From contig NW_027526693.1 of NCBI RefSeq assembly GCF_052857255.1, positions 62,001 to 126,000 on the forward strand: a DNA stretch of 64,000 nucleotides, in the 5' to 3' direction. Below the pieces are notes generated by a model. The model was not told the DNA's origin. It saw only the letters and a list, made by a program, of their open reading frames with translations, and made no database searches. This document shows positions 10,759-21,560 of this stretch, piece after piece (the first letter of the stretch is position 1; every line of letters starts with the position of its first letter). The stretch comes from Amblyomma americanum (lineage: Eukaryota; Arthropoda; Arachnida; Ixodida; Ixodidae). The position numbers and the translations under genes were made by a program.

Positions 10759-12399
10759 AAACTCAAGGCGTTCCAGCTGCGATACTTAGCCTGTGTTTCC
10801 GGTGATGTGACAGACAAAATGATTTATGCTAAGATGGCTGCTACCACGGCGCTCAACCTACCTGATCATTTTTCGACTCCGGATTTAAAACTCAGGAACC
10901 TCTACGCAGCGCGCAGAAGGGCGGAGCGACAACAGTTGCGGAAGAAGGACGACATAGCCTTTAAGAAAACTTTCAACAGGCTCAACTCTGCCATTAGACG
11001 TCATGCGAACAAGCTCTGAAGGTCCCAGTGGGCATCCTTTTGCGCTAGTTTGACTGTTTTCTCACCGATAACGAGAATTTGGCGTGTCGTTGGCAGTCTT
11101 GCTGGTGGCTGTCGTCCGAGTAAACCTTTCGAGGCGCTTGCATTGCGCACGCAGAAACATCTCGTGTGCTTGGCAGAGGAACTTGCGGATGCATTTGTAA
11201 ATTCCAGACCAGGCATTCATCCCTGCGCTCTGCCTGCTACGTCTCCGTTTGTTATGGACGCCCGGTTCACACTTCGAGAACTACAGACAGCGCTCCGCAG
11301 CCTGCGGCGTCGCTGTGCACCAGGTCCTGACGGCATTACCAATCAAATGTTACAGAACCTGCCTCTGGAACACCGGAAGATGCTCCTAACCTATCTCAAT
11401 CGAGTGTAAGAGTCTGGTGACGTTCCCCCTTCATGGAAGGTGGCTTGTGTAGTCCCACTGCTGAAGGCCAGCAAAGAGATGACAGACGCGGCCTCGCATC
11501 GTCCTGCATCGCTGACGTCATGTGTGGCTAAGCTCATGGAGAAGATGGCAAGTAAGCGTTTGTCTTGGTGGCTTGAGGATAGAAGGGCACTACCAACATG
11601 CATGACTGGATTCCGCACAGGTTTAAGCGCGCAAGATAGCGTCCTGGACTTGATATGCCACATTGAACATCAGAGTGCTTTTGGACTTTCAACACTAGCT
11701 ATTTTCCTTGACGTATCAAAGGCTTATGATAGCGTCCTCCAGAGCTCAATACTGAATAGTCTGCAGGTCATAGGCGTACAGGGCTATCTTCTGCGATTCA
11801 TTCACTCATTTCTCAGTGATCGTAAATTTCGAGTGCGGTTAGGCAGTACAATGAGCTCCGAAAGGGCGGTATCGCGAGGGGTACCTCAGGGTAGTGTCCT
11901 GTCCCCAACGCTCTTTAATGTTGTCATGGCTGGTCTTCCCGCAAAAGTGCAAAAACATTGTAGGCATGTCCATATGTCGATATATGCAGACGAAATTTGT
12001 CTTTGGTTAACCGGATATCAACACAAACGCTTAGCTCTATTAGCGCAACAGGCCGTGCTTTCAGTTAAAAGTTACCTTCAACGTGTTGGGTTGACTCTCT
12101 CGGTGGAAAAATCTGGCTTCGTCCTGTTTCCAGGTAGGGGACGACGGTATGCGCGGCTGAGCATAGACCTTAATCAGTCTTGCCTTCGTCAGGTTAACCA
12201 CATACGTTTTTTGGGCGTCACTATTGACTCACGTCTACAGTGGCGACGAGCTGTGGACTCGACTGTGACTTCACTATCTTCGCGTCTCAATGTGCTTCGT
12301 AGAGTTTCTAGTGGGCAATGGGGAAACCATCCTGCTTCAATGATCAGGCTTCACGATGCCCTGGGGACAAGTCGTACAATGTACCAGCTCCCTTTAATT
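10759..12399 (+). pseudogene. E0 reverse transcriptase region (inverted part)
   Basis: Frames at 10753-11019, 11050-11409 and 11440-12420 give, in order, a basic linker, RRRCAPGPDGITNQML (RT1 region), PASLTSCVAKLMEK (RT2), FLDVSKAYDSV (first catalytic Asp), GVPQGSVLSP and IYADEICLW. The second catalytic pair reads ADE rather than ADD, and the other E0 copy has the same change. One stop (11407) separates the last two frames. The gene acts in target-primed reverse transcription; this copy cannot. Confidence 0.88.
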
Positions 12400-12507
12400 T
12401 CCCTCTTGCTCTTGCCGTAGTGCCTCTGATGGACATGTTTGCACATTGCGCTAAGTTTTCTAGGTGCAGAAAAGACGACATCAACGTGGTATCTGCCCGC
12501 AACTGTT
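12400..12507 (-). mobile_element. Penelope-like element, 5' part
   Basis: The minus strand reads GRYHVDVVFSAPRKL, the conserved PLE linker just before GIY-YIG. It continues through the 15-bp target repeat into 9390 without a frame change (HYGKSKRDAYQ). It ends at 12507, where segment F begins. RT is absent, so this PLE is 5'-truncated. Confidence 0.8.
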
Positions 12508-12624
12508 GAAACCCAGACAACGATGCTGAGGTTGAATGCGCACTTCAACAAGTAGTGGATGTCATTTAGCGCCACTTGGCTGTAGCCGACCTCTCGTCCT
12601 CACGTTAGAAGTCCGAGCTGCTGC

Positions 12625-12736
12625 TCATTCTTTCGCGTCAGAGAATGTTGCAGCAGCGAACCACCGGCTTTGTGCAAAACTGAGCTGTTGAAACTCACTT
12701 TTGCACAGAGGCGGTGGTTCGCGGCTACAACATTTT
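12625..12736. repeat. Foldback (hairpin) present only in F copy 1
   Basis: Two arms of about 45 bases pair imperfectly: AGAATGTTGCAGCAGCGAAC at the left and GTTCGCGGCTACAACATTTT at the right, with CAGTTTTGCAC-type sequence near the turn at about 12685. F copy 2 (60160-60185) carries only the right-arm sequence. The left arm is therefore probably an inverted duplicate of the right. Confidence 0.8.
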
Positions 12737-12781
12737 CTGACTCGAAAGGCAGCTAGTTTATCTGGAATGACTGCAGCCACG

Positions 12782-13027
12782 TTAGACTGCTACATTGCTA
12801 GAGAATGCGTAGTTACCTTTGTGACTCAATCGGAGGTTCTTTGTCAAATTTAAATTCACCGTGGCCGAGAAAAGTGGGGATCCTGTCTTCCGTGGATCGC
12901 CGAAAACATTTCTCGCTGTCTTCGGCGCCTGGTTGTTCAGGTATCTGTGTCCGAAAGTCAGCCCAATAAAGAGTCCTTTCAAGAACCACTTGAGAAAACG
13001 CCGACTAGACTGACAAATCCTCGACAC
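12782..13027 (-). other. Conserved frame in segment F, function unknown
   Basis: The minus strand has an open frame with LNNQAPKTARNVFGDPRK, then SATVNLNLTKNLRLSHKGNY. The same frame is recognisable at 44020-44223 (plus strand, inverted F copy, diverged: LNNQAAKRARNVLGGPRK) and at 60220-60445 (minus). In the diverged copy many differences keep similar residues and the frame stays open over about 60 codons. I recognise no family. It could be an exon of an unknown transposon gene or chance. Confidence 0.35.
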
Positions 13028-13029
13028 TT

Positions 13030-13560
13030 TGTCCTCTCCGCGCTCTCCGCGCCGACCACCCTTGGTCGGCGCTTCCGCAGCAGCTCGAGCAAGAGTCGAA
13101 CTCGCAAATCAGTGTACACCTTTTGCACACTGTGTTAATGTTCGGGAGCTTGAACATTGGACGTGCGCCCAACCTTATTGGTCCCGTTGAGGCGCCAGGC
13201 GCGCATGCATCTGCCCGTTACCTGGCATCATCTGGCTCCGTCAAGGTGAATTTTGGCATGTGCACTGACTGCGCGCGGACTCAGGGTACTCAGATAACGG
13301 TAGCATGGTACGCGGTATAGTGAAAGTGCCCAGTAACTGCGCGGATGCTTATCGTGTGGCAGATGGCTGAATAACATAAACAGCTTGTTTCATCCTGTCA
13401 TGAGAAAGAAAGGAGGCCATTGCTCTCATGGATGCTTCCCCAAACAACAAGGAGCAATGCTTATTTTCCCGTGAGATACAGAACGATGACGCAGCCGCTG
13501 GTTGGAACAGGCGTCCGCGACTCACTGCAAGAAAATTAAGTCTGCCTAAGAGCGCAAATG
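13030..13560 (+). other. Segment F, non-coding part
   Basis: Unique to F copies; includes CGCGCATGCATCTGCCCGTT and a CAGATGGCTGAATAACATAA segment that is present in all three copies. No gene is supported. Confidence 0.5.
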
Positions 13561-13800
13561 CGAATGCCTTTCCCTGTCCTCAATCTACCTGAATTTTTCA
13601 TTCTCTGTTATTTCTGTAATCCTTTATTGTTTTCTTGTTTTCATTTTTAATTGCTGCTTACTTTTATTCTTCATTTTCATTCTCCCTTTTTATTTTATTT
13701 TCTTCCTAATTTTCAATGTCTGGTTTATTTCATTACATATACGTTGCTTAAGAATTGATGCTTAATCAACTTCTATAGTTTTGTTTTATTTACCACAGAA
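13560..13800. repeat. A/T-rich, T-biased low-complexity tract
   Basis: Runs of TTTTATT, TTCATTTT and TTTATTTC dominate, followed by CATTACATATACGTTG. The same tract occurs at 61030-61230 and, reversed, at 40840-41040. Confidence 0.8.
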
Positions 13801-14429
13801 CTTATGATTGACAGTTCGTGCGGCGACTACTGTCTACAGCTTCCGTCCACGCCACTCATGAGCCAGGGCTTTCGCCTTTAAATTTTGTCTCGGACGTTAT
13901 GCCACACTATTCACACCTCGCCGCAACTGCGCCCGTTGACCCGACGGCACTCGCTCGCATCGCAACTATCGAATCACGTGACGTTGCGTATGCGGCGCGG
14001 ACAGCATTGTCGCAACTGCCGGAAATCGCGTGGCGCGCCATTCCCTATATGAAAACATGTGGCGTGTGTTTACCTTCGTGTGATTACCTTAAAAGATCTT
14101 TTGCTCATCTTACTTGGTTTAACCGGGTGGAACCACAGCTAACTTTTTGAAGCGAAAATCTCCACTTCTGGAACGCAAAGGTGAAGGTTAAATGACGCAT
14201 AGATTTGACCTCTGGCTCGTCGCACGTGTGCCTGAGGCATCAAACCTCTTGAATTGACGCAGTGCTACCGCTCGTTCCCACGTTGCACTGACCGCCGTTC
14301 CGACCGCTCGCTCTCGCAAGTTGCGTCATGTGAATAACCACGTGATTAGCTCTTGATGAGTGAAGACCAGCGCTCACTACCTAGACGCCGCCCGAACCAC
14401 ATGTGTGAGAGCCCCTAGATCATAGCCCC

Positions 14430-15580
14430 GTAATGCCAGCACTCATTTTTAATCTTCCTTCAGCCACAACGACAGACAATGTAGAAGGCGCGGTGGCACC
14501 TGGCCCTACAGGAATGGGATCTAGGAGCTCTAACCAATCTGGCGAGGGCTCCATGTCACCGAGTGTACCTGTTGCTAAAACGTCGTCGTCGTTTTCGAAG
14601 ACGCGGTTGTTGCGACGCGCGTCTTGTCTTTCAATATTTCCTCTCCTCTCAACTCTCCTACTGTCTGCACGTGGCAGCAATTGTTGCTCAGCTTGAGCCA
14701 GTGGGCAGTCCCGTGCACTTTACTTTTCACTCTTCCTACAGGAGCAGTACATCTGAGGCACCGCGAGAGACCCTAGCTCCCAGCCCCTTAAGGCCTGGAA
14801 GCTACCCCATGTGGCAACGGCTCCTTGTCACCGGGTGTATCTGTTGCTAAACCGTCGTCGCCGTTTCGGATTACGCGGTTGTTTCAACGCGGGTCTTGTA
14901 CAACCTCTCCGCTCCTATCTCTTTCAACTCTCCTCCTTTTTGCACGTGGTGGTGACTGCGGCTCAGCTTGAGGCAGTGGGTATTCCCGTGCATTTTCCTT
15001 CATTCTTCCTTCAGTCGCAATACAAAAGCTAGGCACCGCGGAGACCCTAGCTCCAAGACTCTTAAGGCCAGGAAGCTACCCCGTGTGTCAAGAGCTCCTT
15101 GTCACCGGGTGCGTCGTTTGCTAAACGGTCGTCGTCACTTTGGATGACGCGGTTGTTAAGACGCGCGTCCTGTCTTTCAGTCTGTCCTCTCCTATTTCTT
15201 CCAACTCTCCTAGTGCCTGCACGTGGTGGCGATTGTCGCTCAGATTGAGGCAGTGGGCATTCTCTGTTGCCAAACCGTCGTCGCCGTTTTGGGTGACGTG
15301 GTTCTTCCGACGCGCGTCAAGTCTTTCAATCTTTCCCCAGCTTGAGCCACTGGCCTTGCCCGTGCACTTTCCAATGTTCCTTCAGTCCCAATACAACCAC
15401 TTGGCACCGCGAGAGACCCTAGCTCCCAGCCCCCTAAGGCCTGGAAGCTATCCCATGGGGCAAGGGCTCCTTGTCACCGGGTGTATGTTGCTTAACCGTC
15501 GTCGTCGTTTCTGATGACACGGTTGTTGCGACGCGCGTCCTTTTTTTCCTCTCCTATCTCGTTCAACTCCTACTGTCCTT
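14430..15580 (+). repeat. Tandem array, ~270-bp unit, F copy 1
   Basis: Units are marked by GTCACCGGGTGTATCTGTTG at about 14555, 14836, 15101 and 15472, with a truncated unit near 15267. Spacings are about 281, 265 and then irregular. Each unit also holds CTGTCTGCACGTGG, GGCTCAGCTTGAGCC and GACCCTAGCTCCCAGCC. The array has one more regular unit in F copy 2. Confidence 0.85.
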
Positions 15581-15639
15581 TTCTTTCCTCTCACATCTCA
15601 GCAAAACTTTGAATTGGGCTCGTTGGTAAGCCATTGTCT

Positions 15640-15712
15640 CAGAAAAACCAGCGCAAACCAGTCGTCCTTTCTTGTCCGTTATGTTTTTCTGCGCTGGTCC
15701 TTCTGAGCGAAT
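15640..15712. repeat. Short hairpin, AACCAGCGCA/TGCGCTGGT
   Basis: AAACCAGCGCAAACCAG and TTTCTGCGCTGGTCC form a stem of about 10 bases around a T-rich loop of about 35. The same hairpin occurs at 62935-63000 and 63365-63422. Confidence 0.7.
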
Positions 15713-15829
15713 CGCAGCAATTTTGGCTCAGGTTGAGCCACTGGGCAGGCCCGTGCACTTTACGTTTCATTCTAGCAGTCGCAACAGCCTAGACACCACG
15801 GCGGGGAATGGGGGTGGGGGTGGTTACAA

Positions 15830-16748
15830 TAGCCAAACGGGCGAGTTGGTGGTACATATTTGTGGCAAACAGCGCAACGACGCGGACAGAGTGGAAGAAA
15901 ATACAGGACAAGCGCTGACTCACAACTGAAATTTATTTAAGGAAAGCAGTACATTTTATAGAAAAAGTGGCCAACTTATCAGCTAGTACATAGACAAAAC
16001 CCAAGTTTGTACGTGGCATCGAGGAATGCGACCTCACTGTCATATAATGAAATGAAAAAAAAAGAGAAGGAAAGGAAAAAGTTTGCCATCCTCCCATACG
16101 TACACCGTATTTCACATAATCTTAAAAATGTGGCAAAAAGGTATGGCGTAGGGGTGGTTTTTTCAGCACCCAAGAAACTTAAAAGGGTTTGTGCTGTTTT
16201 GGAAAGAAAGGCTGAGCAACGAAAAGAATCTGAAACAACTTGTGGGGTTAAGCACGAAACAAGGTATGTGCCATGCGCAGAAGAGGTTGTGTACAAAATC
16301 CCATTGTCATGCGGACAAATATATATCGGGCAGACGGGACGTTGCATCAATACACGTTTGAAAGAGCATGCAAATAATATTGAAGCTAACAAATCTAATC
16401 ATCTAGTTGACCATGTTCGAGACTGCCAATTTTGTTTTCCTTCATTGCCTTACTGTGATATCCTCTACAAACACCCGTCCCGATTAACACGTGAGATTAT
16501 GGAAGCATATCACATGAAGAAAAAAACAAGGTTATGTGTCAGTAAGCCATCTATTTCATTATATGACAGTGAGGTTGCATTCCTCGATGCCACGTAGAAA
16601 CTTGGGTTTTGACTATGTACTAGCTGATAAGTTGGCCACTTTTTCTATAAATGGTACTGCTTTCCTTAAATAAATTTCAGTTGTGAGTCAGCGCTTGTCC
16701 TGTATTTTCTTCCACTCTGTCCGCGTCGCTGCGCTGTTTGCCACCAAG
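15830..16748 (+). mobile_element. Compact Penelope-like element, GIY-YIG only
   Basis: The 11-bp repeat GGTGGTTACAA at 15819-15829 and 16748-16758 flanks the insertion, and F copy 2 has the uninterrupted site near 63535. About 194-bp inverted arms (15861-16054 and about 16552-16744) differ at only a few positions. Between them lies just the PLE linker and a GIY-YIG nuclease; there is no RT. The left end carries the CCAAACGGGCGAGTTGG terminus also seen at 36953. It probably moved using another PLE's RT. Confidence 0.92.
16007..16597 (+). CDS. GIY-YIG endonuclease domain of a Penelope-like element
   Basis: The 196-codon open frame has no internal stop. Residues 27-65 form the PLE linker (ILPYVHRISHNLKNVAKRYG, then VVFSAPKKL). 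Residues 95-121 carry the nuclease signature YKIPLSCGQIYIGQTGR, with Arg117 and His121 following, and a candidate catalytic Glu lies in REIMEAYH (about 173-176). In full PLEs this domain follows an RT and nicks the target DNA. Here no RT is present. The first 18 and last 15 codons lie in the inverted arms, so the listed ATG may not be a real start. Confidence 0.75.
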   Translation: MYVASRNATSLSYNEMKKKEKERKKFAILPYVHRISHNLKNVAKRYGVGVVFSAPKKLKRVCAVLERKAEQRKESETTCGVKHETRYVPCAEEVVYKIPLSCGQIYIGQTGRCINTRLKEHANNIEANKSNHLVDHVRDCQFCFPSLPYCDILYKHPSRLTREIMEAYHMKKKTRLCVSKPSISLYDSEVAFLDAT

Positions 16749-16758
16749 GTGGTTACAA

Positions 16759-17986
16759 CTTTGCTGCCAAGAAATGAAAGGGATTAGTTGGGGCTGGGGA
16801 AAGTCCACGGTCGCCCCAGTCGGCGGCAAACTAGTGAGCTCGCGTGATGAGGACCACCCGGGTTGTTTTTCTTGAACTGGCCAAGACCTTTTCCCATTTT
16901 TCTGCCGAGGAAGCTGGCAAGAGTGTCGTCCCAGGGGATTTGCTAGCGCATTCCCATAATATATGGTCTTGGGTTGCGTTCGTCCTGGAAATGTAGTGCG
17001 GAAATTGCAGGGTCGTATTCACCGTTTGTCATTTAACAATCGCTAGAAGCTAAGAATGGCCTTTGTTTGTAGGTTTCTGAGTGTCGTGGCTTGCAGCCTG
17101 TCCAGGTCGCGGTTATGGGCGGCATGCCTGCATCTTAGCTCGCTATAAAAGTTTGTAATCTCTGCGTACGTGTGAGGCGCCTAGGCGGGGGGTCCGTTCC
17201 TATAGAGGTCTCCTGTCCCCCGGTTGGTTAAAAATCGGGCTAGGCTGTCGACACCCTCGTTTCCGGAGTTACCCGCGTGAGCCGGAACGCATACTATATT
17301 CACTTTGAGGTCGAGAGTTCGGTTGCGCAGATTTCACATTGCGAGCGCCTTTACCGATATTTTGGCGAAATTTTGAATTGCGCTCTTAGAGCCGGTTAGA
17401 ATAGCTTTGATGCGAGGATCCGCGATGACCATGGCGATAGCTATATACTTCCTCTGCTTCCGGTGTAGAGCTAGCCTCAATGTTTGTGGCGAAAACGAGG
17501 GCTGGTTTTGGAGTGGCCATATATGCCACGTATGTCCAGCCTTTGATGTGTTCAGGTGCATCCATGTACGCTGCTCGTGGTTCGCTTTCGGACTGTTTAT
17601 CAAGTGCCTACGCGCTTGATTTCCTACGCGTGTCGTATCTGCCTGGTAGCATGCTCTTGGCTACTGGTTTAGAAACTATTCTTCTAGTAATGCCGACTGA
17701 CAAATGTGATGCTGCAGATACCTCCGCAGCGGGGTGGATGTTCAGTTTCCCAGAATTACGCTTACCGCTACAGTGCACGACAAACGGGTCACTTGTACCG
17801 TGTTATGGGCTTCCATTAGCTCAGCGAGCCTGTTAAATATTCCCAACTGCAGCAGCCTATCTGAATGCACTCTATTGATGCTATTATGTGGCTCTTTGTC
17901 ATGCCCTTGCGAAGGGTGGCAATGCGCCTCACCAGCCCGCCTATCTGGTGCGCCGTGACGCGTAGCCGGCGGATCGCGTCCTTGTT
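16759..17986 (-). mobile_element. E1 non-LTR element, 3' part
   Basis: Minus-strand order from 17986 down: RT thumb (RRIATLRKGMTKSHI and AELMEAHNTVQVTRL), a degenerate RNase H core (AIAMVIADPRIKAILTGSKS; the expected Asp in TDSKS is Gly), a zinc-knuckle tail (HILWECASKSPGTT) and a 3' end at about 16760. Several frames are needed, so it is dead. The rest of the RT lies at 22300-22784 and 23160-23292, beyond the E2 insertion. The same 3' end is at 63540-64000 in F copy 2. Confidence 0.8.
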
Positions 17987-18228
17987 TTGAGTATTATTCT
18001 TTAGTTAATTCAAGCCCTAGAAAAGGCCTTGTGCCCGCTCTGGTAGAGGCGTACAGTATCTCTGTCTCTCGAGAGAGCTGGAGTATAACGTCTCGCGTAC
18101 AGCGATTTGAGCGGAAGCCAGTTATGGTGCGAGGTAGGAGATCATTATCTTCAACATAATGATTAAGACGGTTGAGAATGCTGTGCTTCATGAGTTCCCA
18201 GCACACGAAGTGAGAAAGATGGGGAGGA

Positions 18229-19385
18229 GGACAATGTCTCGCACGGAGCTATTCTCGCTAACCTCTCCCTACTAAATATTGGTCACCGTACCTACGAGTA
18301 TATACGCACCTTCCTCTCTGGTCGTACATCTGAAATTTAGCTTTGGCTCTCTCCTCTCTTACCCTATAACCTTCGGTAGCAATGTCACCACTAAGCATCC
18401 GTTCTCTCCCCCTTACTTTTCAATGTCGCCTTGCTCACGCTAACTTCAAAATTAAACGCTATCCCCCGGCTATTCTATGCCTTTACGCACACGACATCAT
18501 TATCTGGGTTTTAACAGGCAACAATGCTGAGGTTGAATCCGCACTTCAACAAGCGGTGGATGTCATTGAGCGCCACGTAGCCGGAGCCGACCACAGAAGT
18601 CCGAGCTGCTGCTCATCCGCGGTCAACCCGGCCTCCACGGCCATCCTCCCATCTGCATTACTCCTAATGGCCAACCCATACTCGAAATATCCACCATTAG
18701 TGCATTGGGGCTTCTCATCCAAAGCAATCGAAGAAACAACGACACTATGGCTAAACTTACAGTCTCTGTTTCGCAGACCATTCGTCTAATTTGTCACATT
18801 GCTAATAAACATAAAGACATGCGAGAGGCTGACCTCCGACGTCTTGTTCAGGCGTCTGTTATCTGTCGCCTCACATACACCCTCCCTTAAATCTACCTTA
18901 GCTGCCAGGAACGGGACCGCGTTGACTGCCTTATTGGACAAGCATACAAGGCGGCTCTCCATCTCCCCCACCGGACCCCCTCGTTTAAACCACTGGCATT
19001 AGGGGTCTACAACACTGTGACGGAGCCCTCGGAAGCCCATCTCACCGCTCAGTACGAGCGTCTCACACACACCTCCACGGGACGTCACATACTCGACAAG
19101 CTTGGAATAAGCTTCGAAACGACCGTTGCCGACAAGGCCCAGCTTCTGTTCCATATCCACAGCAACCTTAACGTTACCCCTCTCCCGAAAAACATGCACC
19201 CAGAGTATCATATCGCTCGCCGCAATGACAGGGCTAAGTCTCTGCATAAAAGGTATTTAACAGATCAGACTGCGGTCTACGTCGACGCCGCCGAATACTT
19301 TGATCGCGATGCTTTTTCACTCGCGGTTGTAAACTACTCTGGACGGCCGTTGGTTGTGTTCTCTATTGCCGTCACAACGTCCGAA
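18229..19385 (+). pseudogene. E2 RT and RNase H start
   Basis: Plus-strand pieces in several frames read RTFLSGRTS, SVLSPLLFNVAL, LYAHDIIIWVLTG (YADD expected, so the first Asp of the pair is His), NAEVESALQQAVDVIERH, a thumb region (THTSTGRHILDKLG) and VYVDAAEYF, the first strand of RNase H. It is broken by frame changes and then by the CR1-like insertion. Confidence 0.75.
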
Positions 19386-19562
19386 GTTTCAAGTTTATTT
19401 TATTTACATCATAGATGTGGGTAGGTCCGGGTAAAAAGTGATCGCAGATCGCTAGAGGGACCCCCGGACCCCCTTTACATGGTATACAGCTGGAAATATG
19501 AGTACTATGTGAGAGATTGCAAACATCGGAAGGTCGGCCAACACTATAGACAAAACAAAATA

Positions 19563-19793
<231 letters not shown>

Positions 19794-20412
19794 TGAAACA
19801 GCGTTTTATGGCTTATGTAAAGGTGGCTGTAATTTCGCGCAATCTGCTTTTTGAAATATCAACATTCATCGACGAGAATTGGTTTAATAATTACGGCGTA
19901 TTATAACGTAACATTTGATTTCCATAGTTTGTGCGGCAAAAAGGAATAAACCATTTTTCGGTATTGCGCAGGGTATAAGCCGGTACAGTTTGAGTGAGGC
20001 AAGTCTTGTCTAGAAACCCCCGATTACTATATTGTAGAGATCTTTTGTATCTGGTTGCTAAGCGATATTGGTACAAGCTCTGAACTGGCATAATCCGGTA
20101 GTGTGAAAATAAGTGATTGGTAGGGGCGTGGTAATCAACATTGGCAATGTAACGGACAGCTTTCTCTTGCACCATGCAAATTTTATGCATATTTGTTTCT
20201 GATTTAAAGCCCCACACCAAAAGAACAGTAGTTTAAACGAGACAAAAAATGCAATTATATATCTTCAACTTGACTGAGACAGGTAGGAAGTATCGGAATT
20301 TAGCTAGAATACCAACACGCCGTGACAGATGAGCGACGAGAGAATAGACTTGGGCGTTCCAGTTCATGTGATCGTGGAAAAGTATTCCCAGTGTTTTAAT
20401 CATGTCCTTGAA

Positions 20413-20690
20413 TTAATAATAATAATAATTGGTTTTTTGGGGAAAGGAAATGGCGCAGTATCTGTCTCATATATCTTTGGACACCTGAACCGCGCCGTAA
20501 GGGAAGGGATAAAGGAGGGAGTGAAAGAAGAAAGGAAGAATAGGTGCCGTAGTGGAGGGCTCCGGAATAATTTCGACCACCTGGGGATCTTTAACGTGCA
20601 CTGACATCGCACAGCACACGGGCGCCTTAGCGTTTTTCCCCCATAAAAACGCAGCCGCCGCGGTCGGGTTCGAACCCGGGTCTTTGAATT
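20413..20690 (-). mobile_element. Ruka-like SINE
   Basis: From the right on the minus strand: B box GGGTTCGAACCCGACC, the GGCGGCTGCGTTTTTATGGG body start, the GTGCACGTTAAAGATCCCC core and an (ATT)n tail at 20413. The head is truncated upstream of the B box. TTGAATT on both sides may be a short target duplication. It lies inside the CR1-like element. Confidence 0.88.
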
Positions 20691-21560
20691 CTACGTTCAT
20701 GCTCCCAAGCTTTATGTCGAAGTTCTGAATAATTGCTGATTGCTTTGCATGAAAAAGTACGGCTTTAGATTTTTTAATATTTAAAAGTAGTACATTATTT
20801 TCACTTCAGGATTTTAATCCATTCATTGCGTCATTTATAATTGGGAGAAGCTGAAATGACGTGCTTTGAAAAAATAAGCTCGTATAATCTGCGTAAATGA
20901 CATATTTTGTTTTATCATGTATTGTAACTATATCATTTATATATATTATGAACAGGAGAGGCCTTAAAAGGCTGCCTTGCGGCACTCCAGTACAAACTGC
21001 TTGAGATGGTGACAGATGGGACCCTATTTGGACTTTCTGATAACGGTGCTGAAGGTAAGATTTTATAAGGTTTAGGGGCGTTCCGCGTATGCCGTATAAT
21101 TCCAGTTTCTGCGCTAAAACACCATGATTGATGCAGTCGAAATCCTTTGAAAGGTCTAGAAAAATTCCGACACAGATTTCTCGATTTTCAATTGTATCCA
21201 GTGTGATTTCTTTTTGCGTTAATAAAACCGTTTCAGTTGATTTCCCGTGGATAAAGCAATGCTGCGAGTGGGAATAAAGATTGAACTTGAACAAAAATAA
21301 TTATTCTCTTGTAGATTATTCTTTCTAATCCTTTTTAAAGGGCCGGAAATATTAAGATAGCTCGAAATTAGACATATCTCTTTTATCTCCATTTGTGTAG
21401 ACAATGGTAGCTTTTGATACTTGCATTAAACTTGGGAATAAACCAGTAGATAGGGCGAGATTGTGAATATAGGTGAGAAGAGAACCTATGCAGCAAATTA
21501 CGTATTTTATTGGCGCAGTTTGAATGTTATCTATATCGCAAGCTCTGCTGTTATTAAAGC

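Larger units (their letters stand above)
9406..12399. mobile_element. E0 copy 1: non-LTR element with 5' inversion
   Basis: The 15-bp repeat TCCCTCTTGCTCTTG at 9391-9405 and 12400-12414 delimits the insertion. The 3' half (RNase H, zinc knuckle, 3' UTR) lies on the minus strand at 9406-10758 and ends in a (CAACT)-type repeat tail. The 5' half (RT) lies on the plus strand at about 10759-12399. The far end of the inverted part and the start of the 3' part are only about 30 bases apart in the uninterrupted copy at 29792-31939. That is the geometry produced by twin priming during target-primed reverse transcription. Left unfolded, the element covers most of ORF2 from upstream of the RT. Confidence 0.92.
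12508..17230 (+). repeat. Segment F, copy 1 (large duplication)
   Basis: Directly repeated at 60044-64000, beyond which the window ends. The shared start is GAAACCCAGACAACGATGCTG. Order inside: an E2-family RT scrap (to about 12630), a region with a conserved minus-strand frame, an A/T-rich tract, a 270-bp tandem array, and the 3' end of element E1. Differences include a 105-bp foldback and a 0.93-kb PLE derivative present only here. An inverted partial copy lies at 40440-44265. Confidence 0.9.

Noticed and set aside
13818..14150. 110-codon frame also open at 61254-61631
   Set aside because: The two F copies are too similar for this to be informative. The inverted third copy (40440-40830) has many indels in the matching stretch that destroy the frame.
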